This document shows positions 1 through 6,995 of a stretch of DNA of 17,101 nucleotides, piece by piece. The stretch is from NCBI GenBank assembly GCA_900543915.1, contig UQTB01000035.1, positions 1 to 17,101 on the forward strand, given 5' to 3'. Position numbers and translations under genes: made by a program. Every line of letters begins with the position of its first letter. Positions within the stretch are counted from its first letter, which is position 1. The DNA is from an uncultured Eubacteriales bacterium. Its GTDB lineage: Bacteria; Bacillota; Clostridia; Christensenellales; Borkfalkiaceae. The notes beneath the pieces were generated by a model, which was given only the letters and a program-made list of their open reading frames with translations, was not told the DNA's origin and made no database searches.

Positions 1-280
1 CTTACCTGTCGGTTTCTCCTCTTTCCCGAAAAGTTCTGCGATACTTTTCGGGAGCCCTATTTTACTCTTATCCGGACAGATGAAATAATGTGACGCGATC
101 GGCGGCTTTTCCGCAGCGATCGCTATTCCGTCGCGACTCTGCCGCTCCTTTCAAGTCCGTAAGTAAGCTCCGTCGTCGAAACCCGACATCATTGCAAAAA
201 GACAGGTAGTTACCTGTCTTTTTTGCTTACCTGTCGGTTTCTCCTCTTTCCCGAAAAGTTCTGCGATACTTTTCGGGAGC
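1..280. repeat. 55-bp direct repeat in 225-bp spaced unit with hairpins
   Basis: Bases 1-55 and 226-280 are identical and diverge right after. The offset is 225 bp, a multiple of three, so both copies are read in the same minus-strand frame (LPKSIAELFGKEEKPTGK in each). Each copy holds a hairpin with a 9-bp stem (26-34 with 45-53; 251-259 with 270-278). The spacer adds a GC-rich hairpin (95-105 with 111-123, small bulge) and the terminator at 196-224. In the minus frame only one stop (TGA, 151-153) interrupts the stretch from copy 2 to copy 1. This could be an interspersed non-coding element, a decayed small-protein gene family, or the end of a tandem array running off the left edge. I do not recognise it as a named repeat family. 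Confidence 0.75.
196..224. terminator. A-hairpin-T intrinsic terminator, bidirectional form
   Basis: AAAAAGACAGGTA (196-208) pairs with TACCTGTCTTTTT (211-223) across a very short loop, giving an A-tract, a GC-containing stem and a T-tract on either strand. It sits inside the repeat unit, between its two 55-bp copies. Its stem uses the same GACAGGTA word that occurs at the edge of the 55-bp repeat, which suggests it belongs to the element and not to a neighbouring gene. Confidence 0.65.
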
Positions 281-645
281 GTAGCGGACGATCTGCTTTT
301 CGGAAGTTTTTTTACATCTCTAATAATTCTCTGTCTTTTTCTTTTAACTGGACAAAATATTTTCTCCTCTCTGCATGATACTTCCATACGTCAAAATCAG
401 AAATTTTTCTATTCTATCAACAACTCCTGCCAGAGACAGCCTCTTTTCCCCTTGTCTCTTCGCTTTTTTGTCTGCTGCGCCGATTCTCCCAAAAAACGCT
501 GTTTGTTGGGAAATCCCGTTTATCGCTGCACTTTAAGGATGCCGGAGCAAGCGCCGCTCTCTTTTCTCCTGCTCCGGCAAATAAAACGCTTTCCGCCCGC
601 CGCACGGCGAATTTGAAAAAATGATTTGTGCCGGCTGCCGCACTG
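281..645. other. Non-coding stretch with inverted repeats
   Basis: No open frame here has a convincing ribosome binding site or recognisable protein. Two structures can be read: an imperfect hairpin at 488-510, and a perfect 10-bp inverted repeat (540-549 with 570-579) around a 20-nt pyrimidine-rich loop. Neither is followed by a run of T on either strand, so they are not standard terminators. A small GC palindrome lies near 598-609. No tRNA, CRISPR or riboswitch was recognised. Confidence 0.5.
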
Positions 646-673
646 AAAGACAAAACAGACCGGAACGGTCTGT
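646..673 (-). terminator. Intrinsic terminator at the end of the glycan operon
   Basis: Read on the minus strand, ACAGACCG (673-666) pairs perfectly with CGGTCTGT (662-655) around a TTC loop and is followed by TTTGTCTTT (654-646). It begins 16 nt past the rhamnosidase stop codon, so it most likely ends the whole minus-strand operon. Confidence 0.8.
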
Positions 674-689
674 CTTGCTGCATTTCCAT

Positions 690-3209
690 TTAATTGAGAA
701 TGATTTTCCACGTCCCCGCGCCGACGACGCTTCCTTTTGCAAAGGGTTTGCCGTCGCAGACGCCTTCCGCCATGATCGCGGCGCTGACCGTGGGCGGGAC
801 CGTAACCGTCAAGACGATTTTTCCGTCCGTTCTTTCCCAGCCAGATTCGATCGTTCCGCGTACCGTTTCAAAGGTCGCCCTGACGAAAGAAAGCGTTTCC
901 AGATACCTGGGATCGATCGCAATCTTATCGCAGCCCACGGCGTCTTCCTGCACGGCGATCCCCGCCAGATAACGGTAAAACCAGGCGTCGTAACTGCCGT
1001 ACATGGGGTGATTGAAGGAGTGCATTTCGTTCTGCATTTCGGCTTCCCATCTCTCCCAAACGGTGGTTGCGCCGTTGGCGAGCATGTAGCCCCATCCCGG
1101 ATACGCGGGGTTCTTTAAAATGCGCAGTACCTCGTCGGTGTAGCCGTAGTCGGACATCGCGTAAAAGAAATGCCTGTAACCGACGTTGCCGCAGGTAGAA
1201 TGGTGGCCGTGCCGCACGGCGTCCTCCTCAAGATGCGCGGCGACGGCGGAAGCGTATTCGGGCGGACACAGCCCGAGGGAAAGCGCGATCGCGTTTTCCG
1301 CCTGCGTGCCGCTCGCGTACCGTTTTTCGCTGGCGTCAAAATACTTCTCGTTGAACGCTTTGCGGCTGCTTTCCGCAAGGGAAGCGTATGTTGCGGCGTC
1401 TTCCTCTTTTCCCGCGATGGCTGCGATCTGCGCAAACAGTTTAAGGTGCCAAAAGAGATATGCGGAAGAAACGTAGAACCGATCGGTCGCCACGTCTTCA
1501 AAGCATGCGGGCGGAACCCAGTCGCCGTAGTAGGAATAATTCATGATAAAATGATCGCTGCGGGACAGGAGGAAATCCACCCATTTCTTCATGCCGTCGT
1601 ATTCGCGCAGAATGACGGAAGGATCCCCGTAATAGCGGTACGAAAACAACGGGATCAGCAGATATGCAATGGAAACGGGATCCGCCGGCCTGCCGCCGGT
1701 AAAGTACGGAACGGTATCGGCGATCCCGCCGTGATCGTCCATCGTATCCGTGATGTCCGCGGCGAATTTCGGGAAAAAGCGCTCCATTCCGCAATTATAG
1801 ACGGTCTGGTACAGCCTCGAGCCGAGATCGTTCAGCCAGCCGAAACGCTCGTCTCTCTGCGGGCAGTCCGTCATGATCGAATGCAGATTGTTCGTCTCCG
1901 TGATCGCCGCGTTGCGGTGCAGCCGGTTCAGCGTTTCGTCCGAGCAGGCGAACGTTCCCGCGGGGCGCACGTCGGAGTGCACGTATTCCGCCGTAAGCGA
2001 AACGAGCTCCGCTTTTCCGCTGATTTCCGCCTGTACGTAACGGAAGCCGTGATACGTAAAGCGGGGTGCCCATTCCTCCGTTCCTTCGCCCTTCAGGATG
2101 TAGGTATCCGAACAGCGCGCGCTGCGCAGATTGAGCTGATTGACGGTTCCGTCTTCCTTTAAGCCCTCCGCATAGCGCAGCGTGACTGCCGCGCCGCGTT
2201 CGCCGCGCACGCGGATGCGCGCCCAGCCGGCGAGGTTCTGCCCTACGTCGATCACGGTAACGGTATCCGAGATGCGGGTTCTCGCGATTTCGGGGAATGT
2301 CCCGCATACCCGTATCTCGTCGATGGACTGCGCCTCCAACACGCCGCCGGGCGCTTCCACGATCAGCGGATACATCCATCCGTTTTCCCAGGTCGGTTCG
2401 TAATCCGCCGTCGCCCAGTTCAGCGGATAAACGGATTCGATCCGCGCGTCGTACACTTCGCCGCCGTATATGCTGTTTTCCGTGACGGGCGCGCCGCCCA
2501 TCCACCAGCCGTATCCGTTGGCGGTATAATCGCGGTAGACGGTTCCGTCCGTATATTCGACGTAAACCTGCGCGATCAGCTTTCTCCCGCAGTACCAGCC
2601 GTATCCCAGTTCCACGCCGATCACGTTGTCGCCCTTCTGCAAATCAGAACCGATATCGTATGCGCAGTAGAGCACGCGTTTGTCGTAAGCGGTCACGCCG
2701 GGATTCAGCACGGCGTCGCCCTGCTTTGTTCCGTTGATATACAGTTCGTGATAGCCCAGGCCGCACACGAATGCGCGGGCGCGGCGCACCTCTTTTTCAA
2801 GGGAAAAGCGCTTGCGCGCGCGGAGCGTGCCGCCCTGAAAATTGACGGGAACGGAGATCCATTTCCCCTGCCAGTCCGACTGTTCGAGAAGCCCCGTTTC
2901 AAAGGTCCCGATATCGCTTTCCGCCGCGTCCTTTTCACATTCCGCCGTCACGCGCACATAGCATTGCGCCAGGCTGGAGAGCGGTTTCCCCTCGTAGCGG
3001 ATCCCGGTGCAGCGCGCCGAAGCGACCGAGCCGGAATCCCAGAGATCGTATTCCTGTTTCTCCGCCTTCTCTTGCGTGGAAGATACGCCGACGCGGTAAG
3101 AGAGCTGAGCCCCGGCATCCGTTTGGTATTTCCAGGAAAAATATGGGTTTGCAGTGTTTAAACCGATCGGATTCTGCCGATAATCGGTCAATAAAATCAA
3201 TTTTTTCAT
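690..3209 (-). CDS. GH78 alpha-L-rhamnosidase, cytoplasmic
   Basis: An 839-residue inverting glycosidase of family GH78 that would release terminal alpha-L-rhamnose from oligosaccharides. The order fits the family: N-terminal beta domain opening with NPIGLNTANPYFSW (res. 13-26), carbohydrate-binding N domain (about 110-300), jelly-roll domain (about 310-410), alpha/alpha barrel (about 415-750) and C-terminal beta domain (about 750-835). The barrel carries the hallmark DCPQRDERFGW (448-458), with E454 the likely general acid by family analogy, and GATTVWERWE (713-722), with E719 the likely base. SFNHPMYGS (731-739) is also typical. There is no signal peptide, so it should act inside the cell on imported sugars. 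It is the last gene of the operon, separated from the Ig-protein gene by a 68-nt gap with a terminator-like hairpin. Its ribosome binding site is weak (GCGGAAA region). The family call is firm; the true substrate is unknown. Confidence 0.95.
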   Translation of the reverse strand: MKKLILLTDYRQNPIGLNTANPYFSWKYQTDAGAQLSYRVGVSSTQEKAEKQEYDLWDSGSVASARCTGIRYEGKPLSSLAQCYVRVTAECEKDAAESDIGTFETGLLEQSDWQGKWISVPVNFQGGTLRARKRFSLEKEVRRARAFVCGLGYHELYINGTKQGDAVLNPGVTAYDKRVLYCAYDIGSDLQKGDNVIGVELGYGWYCGRKLIAQVYVEYTDGTVYRDYTANGYGWWMGGAPVTENSIYGGEVYDARIESVYPLNWATADYEPTWENGWMYPLIVEAPGGVLEAQSIDEIRVCGTFPEIARTRISDTVTVIDVGQNLAGWARIRVRGERGAAVTLRYAEGLKEDGTVNQLNLRSARCSDTYILKGEGTEEWAPRFTYHGFRYVQAEISGKAELVSLTAEYVHSDVRPAGTFACSDETLNRLHRNAAITETNNLHSIMTDCPQRDERFGWLNDLGSRLYQTVYNCGMERFFPKFAADITDTMDDHGGIADTVPYFTGGRPADPVSIAYLLIPLFSYRYYGDPSVILREYDGMKKWVDFLLSRSDHFIMNYSYYGDWVPPACFEDVATDRFYVSSAYLFWHLKLFAQIAAIAGKEEDAATYASLAESSRKAFNEKYFDASEKRYASGTQAENAIALSLGLCPPEYASAVAAHLEEDAVRHGHHSTCGNVGYRHFFYAMSDYGYTDEVLRILKNPAYPGWGYMLANGATTVWERWEAEMQNEMHSFNHPMYGSYDAWFYRYLAGIAVQEDAVGCDKIAIDPRYLETLSFVRATFETVRGTIESGWERTDGKIVLTVTVPPTVSAAIMAEGVCDGKPFAKGSVVGAGTWKIILN

Positions 3210-3220
3210 ACTATTTCCGC

Positions 3221-3259
3221 AAAAAGAGGGCGCGCAAACGCCAAAGCTGCCGCGCGCCC
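3221..3259 (-). terminator. Intrinsic terminator or attenuator before the rhamnosidase gene
   Basis: On the minus strand GGGCGCGC (3259-3252) pairs with GCGCGCCC (3235-3228) across a 16-nt loop, followed by TCTTTTT (3227-3221). The hairpin starts 18 nt past the stop of the Ig-protein gene, and its T-run ends only 11 nt before the rhamnosidase ATG (3209). It would separate expression of the rhamnosidase from the surface genes, either as a partial terminator or as a regulated attenuator. No clear separate promoter for the rhamnosidase was found in the 68-nt gap. Confidence 0.7.
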
Positions 3260-3277
3260 GTTGATTGAAGTGAATTT

Positions 3278-5704
3278 TCAGTTATTTCCGCCGCGGTTCT
3301 TCTTTCTCAAAAGCAGTGCGCAGGCGAGTCCGACTGCCGCAAGGGCGATCGGCGCCGCGCTTCCGATCCGGCTGCCGCAGCCGCTTTTCTGAACCCTGAC
3401 GATGACCGTACCCGAAAGCTCCTGCCCGTCCACGGTGACTTTGACGGTGACCGTCTGTTCGTCCGCCGTGTTTTCCGGGTCGAAGCCGACGATCTGCGCG
3501 CCCGAAAGATCGACGTCAGAGCCCGCCTTTCCGCTCGCCCAGACGGTCTTAGCCGTGAGCATGGAGAGCAGATCCTCCCCCGCCTTTATCTCGATCGTAC
3601 CGGGCGTGAGCGCGATGCCGGTAAGCGCGTCGCTGACGGTGACGGTGATCGTCTTGGTGAAGGGTCCCGCTTCGCCGCCGTCCAGCGTGACGGTGATCGT
3701 CGTGGTGCCGACGCCTACGCCTTCGATGGAACCGCGCGAATTGACCTTGGCGATTTTTTCATCGGCGGATTGATAGGAGATGGTCCCGGAGGTGGCGTTG
3801 GAGGGAACGCGCTGCGCGCCCGCATCCTTCTTTTCTCCAAAGGACATCGCGATGGTCTCGCTCTCCACCGAAAGGCCGGTGTATTCTTTGAAGAAGCCCC
3901 AGATGTTTCCGTCAAAGCGGTAGGTCATGTCCTCCCGGCAGACGGTTTCCACCACGCACATACCAGTGCCCGGCTTGATCGCGTTGCGGTCTGTTTCCGT
4001 CGGGGCGAGCGCGCCCGTCCAGCGGTAGAACTGCATGCCCGCCTTGATCGTGATCGTATCGCCCTCCTGATAGTAGGGCGCTTTGTTGAAGTTATCAATG
4101 GAAACGTCGCTGTCCAGGAAGCGCGGCATGATGCAGAAGTTTCCGCCGGAGAGCATGTAATACCCCCATTCGACGACCGTTCCGTCCGCGCGCTTGTATT
4201 CGAGTTTGTCCAGCACGTTTTCAAAGCTGCTGGTGTCCGTGAGGTTGCCGTCGTTGAGGGAAGAATCCGGATACTGGATGAAGGTAGCGTAGCTGAACCA
4301 ATCCACGATCCCCAGCTCCTTTACGATGAGATCCATCGGTTCGTAGACGCTCACGGTTACCTGCGTGTCGTACTGTTTGCCGTTCACCGTAATCTTTGCG
4401 GGGAGCTGGTAATCGCCGACTTCGTCCTTCTTGAAAGACGCTTCGTCGACCGTGAGGTTTTCGCCGACGATGAGGTCGGTCACAGGACCCTTCGCGTCGT
4501 TTTCATAGACGATCTCGTACTTCCAGTCGGTCGGATAGGCGAGATCGTCTCCCTTCATCACCCAGACGGTGTAGATGGTATCTTCGATCTTTTTGATCTC
4601 TGAGGGTGCGGTGACGCTGAACGTCGCCTCCTCTTTCAACGTGCCGAATACGGTGGCTCTGATCGTGACGGAGCCCTCCTTTTTGAACGTGATCAGCCCG
4701 TTCTCGTCCACCGTGGCGATCTCGGTATCCAGGCTCTCGAAGGCGGGCGTCGCATACGCGCCCTCCGGCCCGACAGTCCACTCCAGCTGACAGGTTGTCC
4801 CGGCGGGGTGTGAACCGCCCTCGGCGTAGATCAGTTTGAATTCCGTCGGATCGGATACGAACAGCGGCTGCGCTACCGCATCGCCCGAAGAGGGAGTCGC
4901 GATGACGTACGTGACGTCCTGCTTCAGCATTTCGTTCTTGTTGAGGCGCAGGCCCTTCTGGAAGGTAATCTTATCGCCCATGCGCACTTTGTCGATGACG
5001 TGGTCGAGATCCTGGCCGATTCTCATCAGCATATTTGTGCCAGTGAGACTGATAAAATCGGCGATCGGCTGTTCTCTGCCGAACGTATCCACGTACTTGA
5101 TGTAGTCCGTTCCGGTCGCAGCCGTAGCATACAGAGGAAGCCCCGCGAAATTGTTGAAGTCGATCTGGATCGCCGCGCCGTTCGAACTGTTCCACGCGGG
5201 ATTGTGGTAAAGATTCTTGATTGTAATTTCCGTGCATTCGCTCTCGGGGGGAAGCTGCTCTTCGACGGTCCCCTGCAGCTCAAAGCGGGAGCCGTTGTAG
5301 AGGAAGACGTAATCTTTGTCCGTCGCTTCGTTTTCCAAGAAGCCGCATCCGGCAAGTACGGTCAGCTTGTCGCCCTGCTGCGGCGCGCCGATTCTGGCTC
5401 CGCTTGCATCATTGATGAACGCGCCTAAGTTGGTTCCGAACGTGTAGATGTTGGTGACAGAACAGGCGGTACCGTTCCGCTCATAGGTAATTTTCCCCAT
5501 CGCGTATTGATTATCCGCAGTTACGTTATTCTCGTTGGGATTCTGCGTCGACCCCGCAAAATCCACCATGTACGCGTCCCAAGCGGGAGAATAGTTTACT
5601 TCCTTCGGCACGAGCGTGACCGATGCGGCGGCGGAGGCGAGCACCGCGCCCGTCGCGCAGACCGCGCATACCAGAGAAAGCAAGACAACCATCAGTTTTT
5701 TCAT
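3278..5704 (-). CDS. Large secreted Ig-domain surface protein with Cys-containing C-terminal anchor
   Basis: An 808-residue exported protein of unknown exact role, probably a cell-surface glycan-binding or scaffold protein. A signal peptide fills about residues 1-27. Three related modules of unknown family lie at about 30-145, 155-272 and 455-605; each carries a G-D-x-(I/L)-T core (for example GDKLTVLAG 111-119, GDKITFQKG 243-251, GDTITIKAG 548-556), and at least two end in a D-x-x-Y/F-NG or DGN pattern. Two Big2-like Ig domains are visible (about 285-365, with IATVDENGLITF; about 608-692, with IAKVNSRGSIEGVGVGTTTI), plus Ig-like stretches at about 368-455 and 695-772. The C-terminus is tripartite: KSGCGSRIG (773-781), a hydrophobic helix (782-799), and RKKNRGGNN. 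There is no LPxTG. AAGGAG lies upstream of ATG 5704 with a rather long 11-nt spacing. It sits 48 nt downstream of the esterase-like gene and shares its operon. Confidence 0.75.
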   Translation of the reverse strand: MKKLMVVLLSLVCAVCATGAVLASAAASVTLVPKEVNYSPAWDAYMVDFAGSTQNPNENNVTADNQYAMGKITYERNGTACSVTNIYTFGTNLGAFINDASGARIGAPQQGDKLTVLAGCGFLENEATDKDYVFLYNGSRFELQGTVEEQLPPESECTEITIKNLYHNPAWNSSNGAAIQIDFNNFAGLPLYATAATGTDYIKYVDTFGREQPIADFISLTGTNMLMRIGQDLDHVIDKVRMGDKITFQKGLRLNKNEMLKQDVTYVIATPSSGDAVAQPLFVSDPTEFKLIYAEGGSHPAGTTCQLEWTVGPEGAYATPAFESLDTEIATVDENGLITFKKEGSVTIRATVFGTLKEEATFSVTAPSEIKKIEDTIYTVWVMKGDDLAYPTDWKYEIVYENDAKGPVTDLIVGENLTVDEASFKKDEVGDYQLPAKITVNGKQYDTQVTVSVYEPMDLIVKELGIVDWFSYATFIQYPDSSLNDGNLTDTSSFENVLDKLEYKRADGTVVEWGYYMLSGGNFCIMPRFLDSDVSIDNFNKAPYYQEGDTITIKAGMQFYRWTGALAPTETDRNAIKPGTGMCVVETVCREDMTYRFDGNIWGFFKEYTGLSVESETIAMSFGEKKDAGAQRVPSNATSGTISYQSADEKIAKVNSRGSIEGVGVGTTTITVTLDGGEAGPFTKTITVTVSDALTGIALTPGTIEIKAGEDLLSMLTAKTVWASGKAGSDVDLSGAQIVGFDPENTADEQTVTVKVTVDGQELSGTVIVRVQKSGCGSRIGSAAPIALAAVGLACALLLRKKNRGGNN

Positions 5705-5752
5705 TGCAACATTTTCTCCTTTTTTAATATATTTCCGTATTCAAACGGGAAT

Positions 5753-6979
5753 TTACAGCTTTACGACGCGCGTGCTGATCCCGAGACCGCCGTCGTCGAT
5801 ATGGATATAAAAGTACTTCGCCCCCTCCGGGACGGAATAGGCGACGGAAGTGCCGTTGACCGCACAGCGGCGGGAAGACCATTCCGGCGTCGTTTGGGTA
5901 ATTTCGGCGTCCGTATACCACAGCGTCGCCTCGACCGCCGCGTCGCCCCGGTAAACGACGGACGTTCCGTCTTGATCCGGTTCAGCGGTGATTGCGGAAA
6001 ACGCGGCGCCGTTTTTTACGATGCTGTCCGCAAAGAAATACGGCTCGACCGCCGTCGCCGCATGGTACTGGCTGTGAAGCAGTCCGTCGACGATGAGCAT
6101 GCGCGCGTTTTTGCAGTGTTCGTACGTCTCGGAAACGCTGCTTGCGGAGCAGGCGCTGACCGAATCTGTATTGGCGATGTAAAAGAGTATGGGCGTTTCC
6201 CGCGCGGCAAGCCCCCTGTCGTCGTCCCAGACGAGCGCCGCGGGATTCGCGCGGTAGGTGTCCCCGAGGATCCCCTTCTCCTCCCCGACGTTCAGCGAAC
6301 AGTAAATGGGAATGGAAAAGGCGAAACGGTCGTCGTAGCCGCTGACGACGGAAGTCACCACGCCGCCCCAGGACACGCCGCACACGCCGATTTTATACCG
6401 ATCGACCATGTCGAGCGAGTGAAGCAGGCTGTTCCCCAAAATCGCGGTGGACGCCGCGTAATACATCCAGGTTTCGTCGAGCGGAAGCGCCGCGTCCCCG
6501 TAATTTTTGTTCTGCGGCGCAGGATATGCCGAGCGCTCATACAGCTCCGCAGGCGCGGAGCTCATCCGCCCGGATTCCAGCGGAACATGCCCCTCCAAAT
6601 CGGGCGCGAGCGCGACATAGCCGCGATTCACCCACATTTCCACCCATTCGTAATATGCGGTCCCCGCGCCGCCGTGCAGGAGGAGAACGGCGGGCGCCGG
6701 GTTTTCCGCGGAAGCGCCCGCGGGGATTCCCAGATATGCGAACGCCTTGGTCTCTTCGCCCTTGTAATAAGTCGTGTACCAGATGGCGCGAATTTCTTCT
6801 GACCGATCCCGCGCCGCGTCCGTCTCGTACGCGGGCGCGGTCCATAACCGTTCCGAAAAGGCAACGCCGTCATATACCGGAGCGTTCGTCATGGTCCTCT
6901 TTTCCTCCTCTCCGGGGTCGGTCGGCGCGCACCCCGCGCCGCAGACTGCAAAGACCGCCGCGGCGAGGAGACACGCCAT
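5753..6979 (-). CDS. Alpha/beta-hydrolase lipoprotein (putative carbohydrate esterase)
   Basis: A 408-residue secreted hydrolase of the alpha/beta fold, resembling acetyl-xylan-esterase or dienelactone-hydrolase-type enzymes; an esterase acting on acylated glycans is an inference. The signal peptide MACLLAAAVFAVCGAGC puts the lipid-bearing Cys at 17, with a relaxed lipobox. The oxyanion region is LLLHGGAG (99-106). The nucleophile elbow is GVSWG (201-205, Ser203), with candidate Asp272 (ANTD) and His302 (LLHSQ) completing the triad. A small C-terminal beta domain (about 328-408) may be Ig-like. I chose the ATG at 6979 because AGGGGG precedes it by about 6 nt. An upstream ATG at 7012 would overlap the previous gene by 17 nt and has a poor ribosome site. 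The gap to the preceding gene is 16 nt. Confidence 0.8.
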   Translation of the reverse strand: MACLLAAAVFAVCGAGCAPTDPGEEEKRTMTNAPVYDGVAFSERLWTAPAYETDAARDRSEEIRAIWYTTYYKGEETKAFAYLGIPAGASAENPAPAVLLLHGGAGTAYYEWVEMWVNRGYVALAPDLEGHVPLESGRMSSAPAELYERSAYPAPQNKNYGDAALPLDETWMYYAASTAILGNSLLHSLDMVDRYKIGVCGVSWGGVVTSVVSGYDDRFAFSIPIYCSLNVGEEKGILGDTYRANPAALVWDDDRGLAARETPILFYIANTDSVSACSASSVSETYEHCKNARMLIVDGLLHSQYHAATAVEPYFFADSIVKNGAAFSAITAEPDQDGTSVVYRGDAAVEATLWYTDAEITQTTPEWSSRRCAVNGTSVAYSVPEGAKYFYIHIDDGGLGISTRVVKL

Positions 6980-6995
6980 TCTCCGCCCCCTTTTC

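Noticed and set aside
1..280. CRISPR array
   Set aside because: Only two repeat copies, 55 bp long with a 170-bp spacer holding its own hairpins, and no cas genes in the window.
151..387. 78-residue minus-strand frame over the repeat copy at 226-280
   Set aside because: It runs through a repeat and a terminator hairpin and has no convincing ribosome binding site. I kept it as a coding-like feature of the repeat but not as a gene.
417..689. 90-residue minus-strand frame after the rhamnosidase
   Set aside because: It spans the operon terminator and the 540-579 inverted repeat, has no Shine-Dalgarno and no recognisable sequence.
1170..2162. 330-residue plus-strand frame opposite the rhamnosidase
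   Set aside because: Antisense to the conserved GH78 catalytic domain, with no family resemblance of its own.
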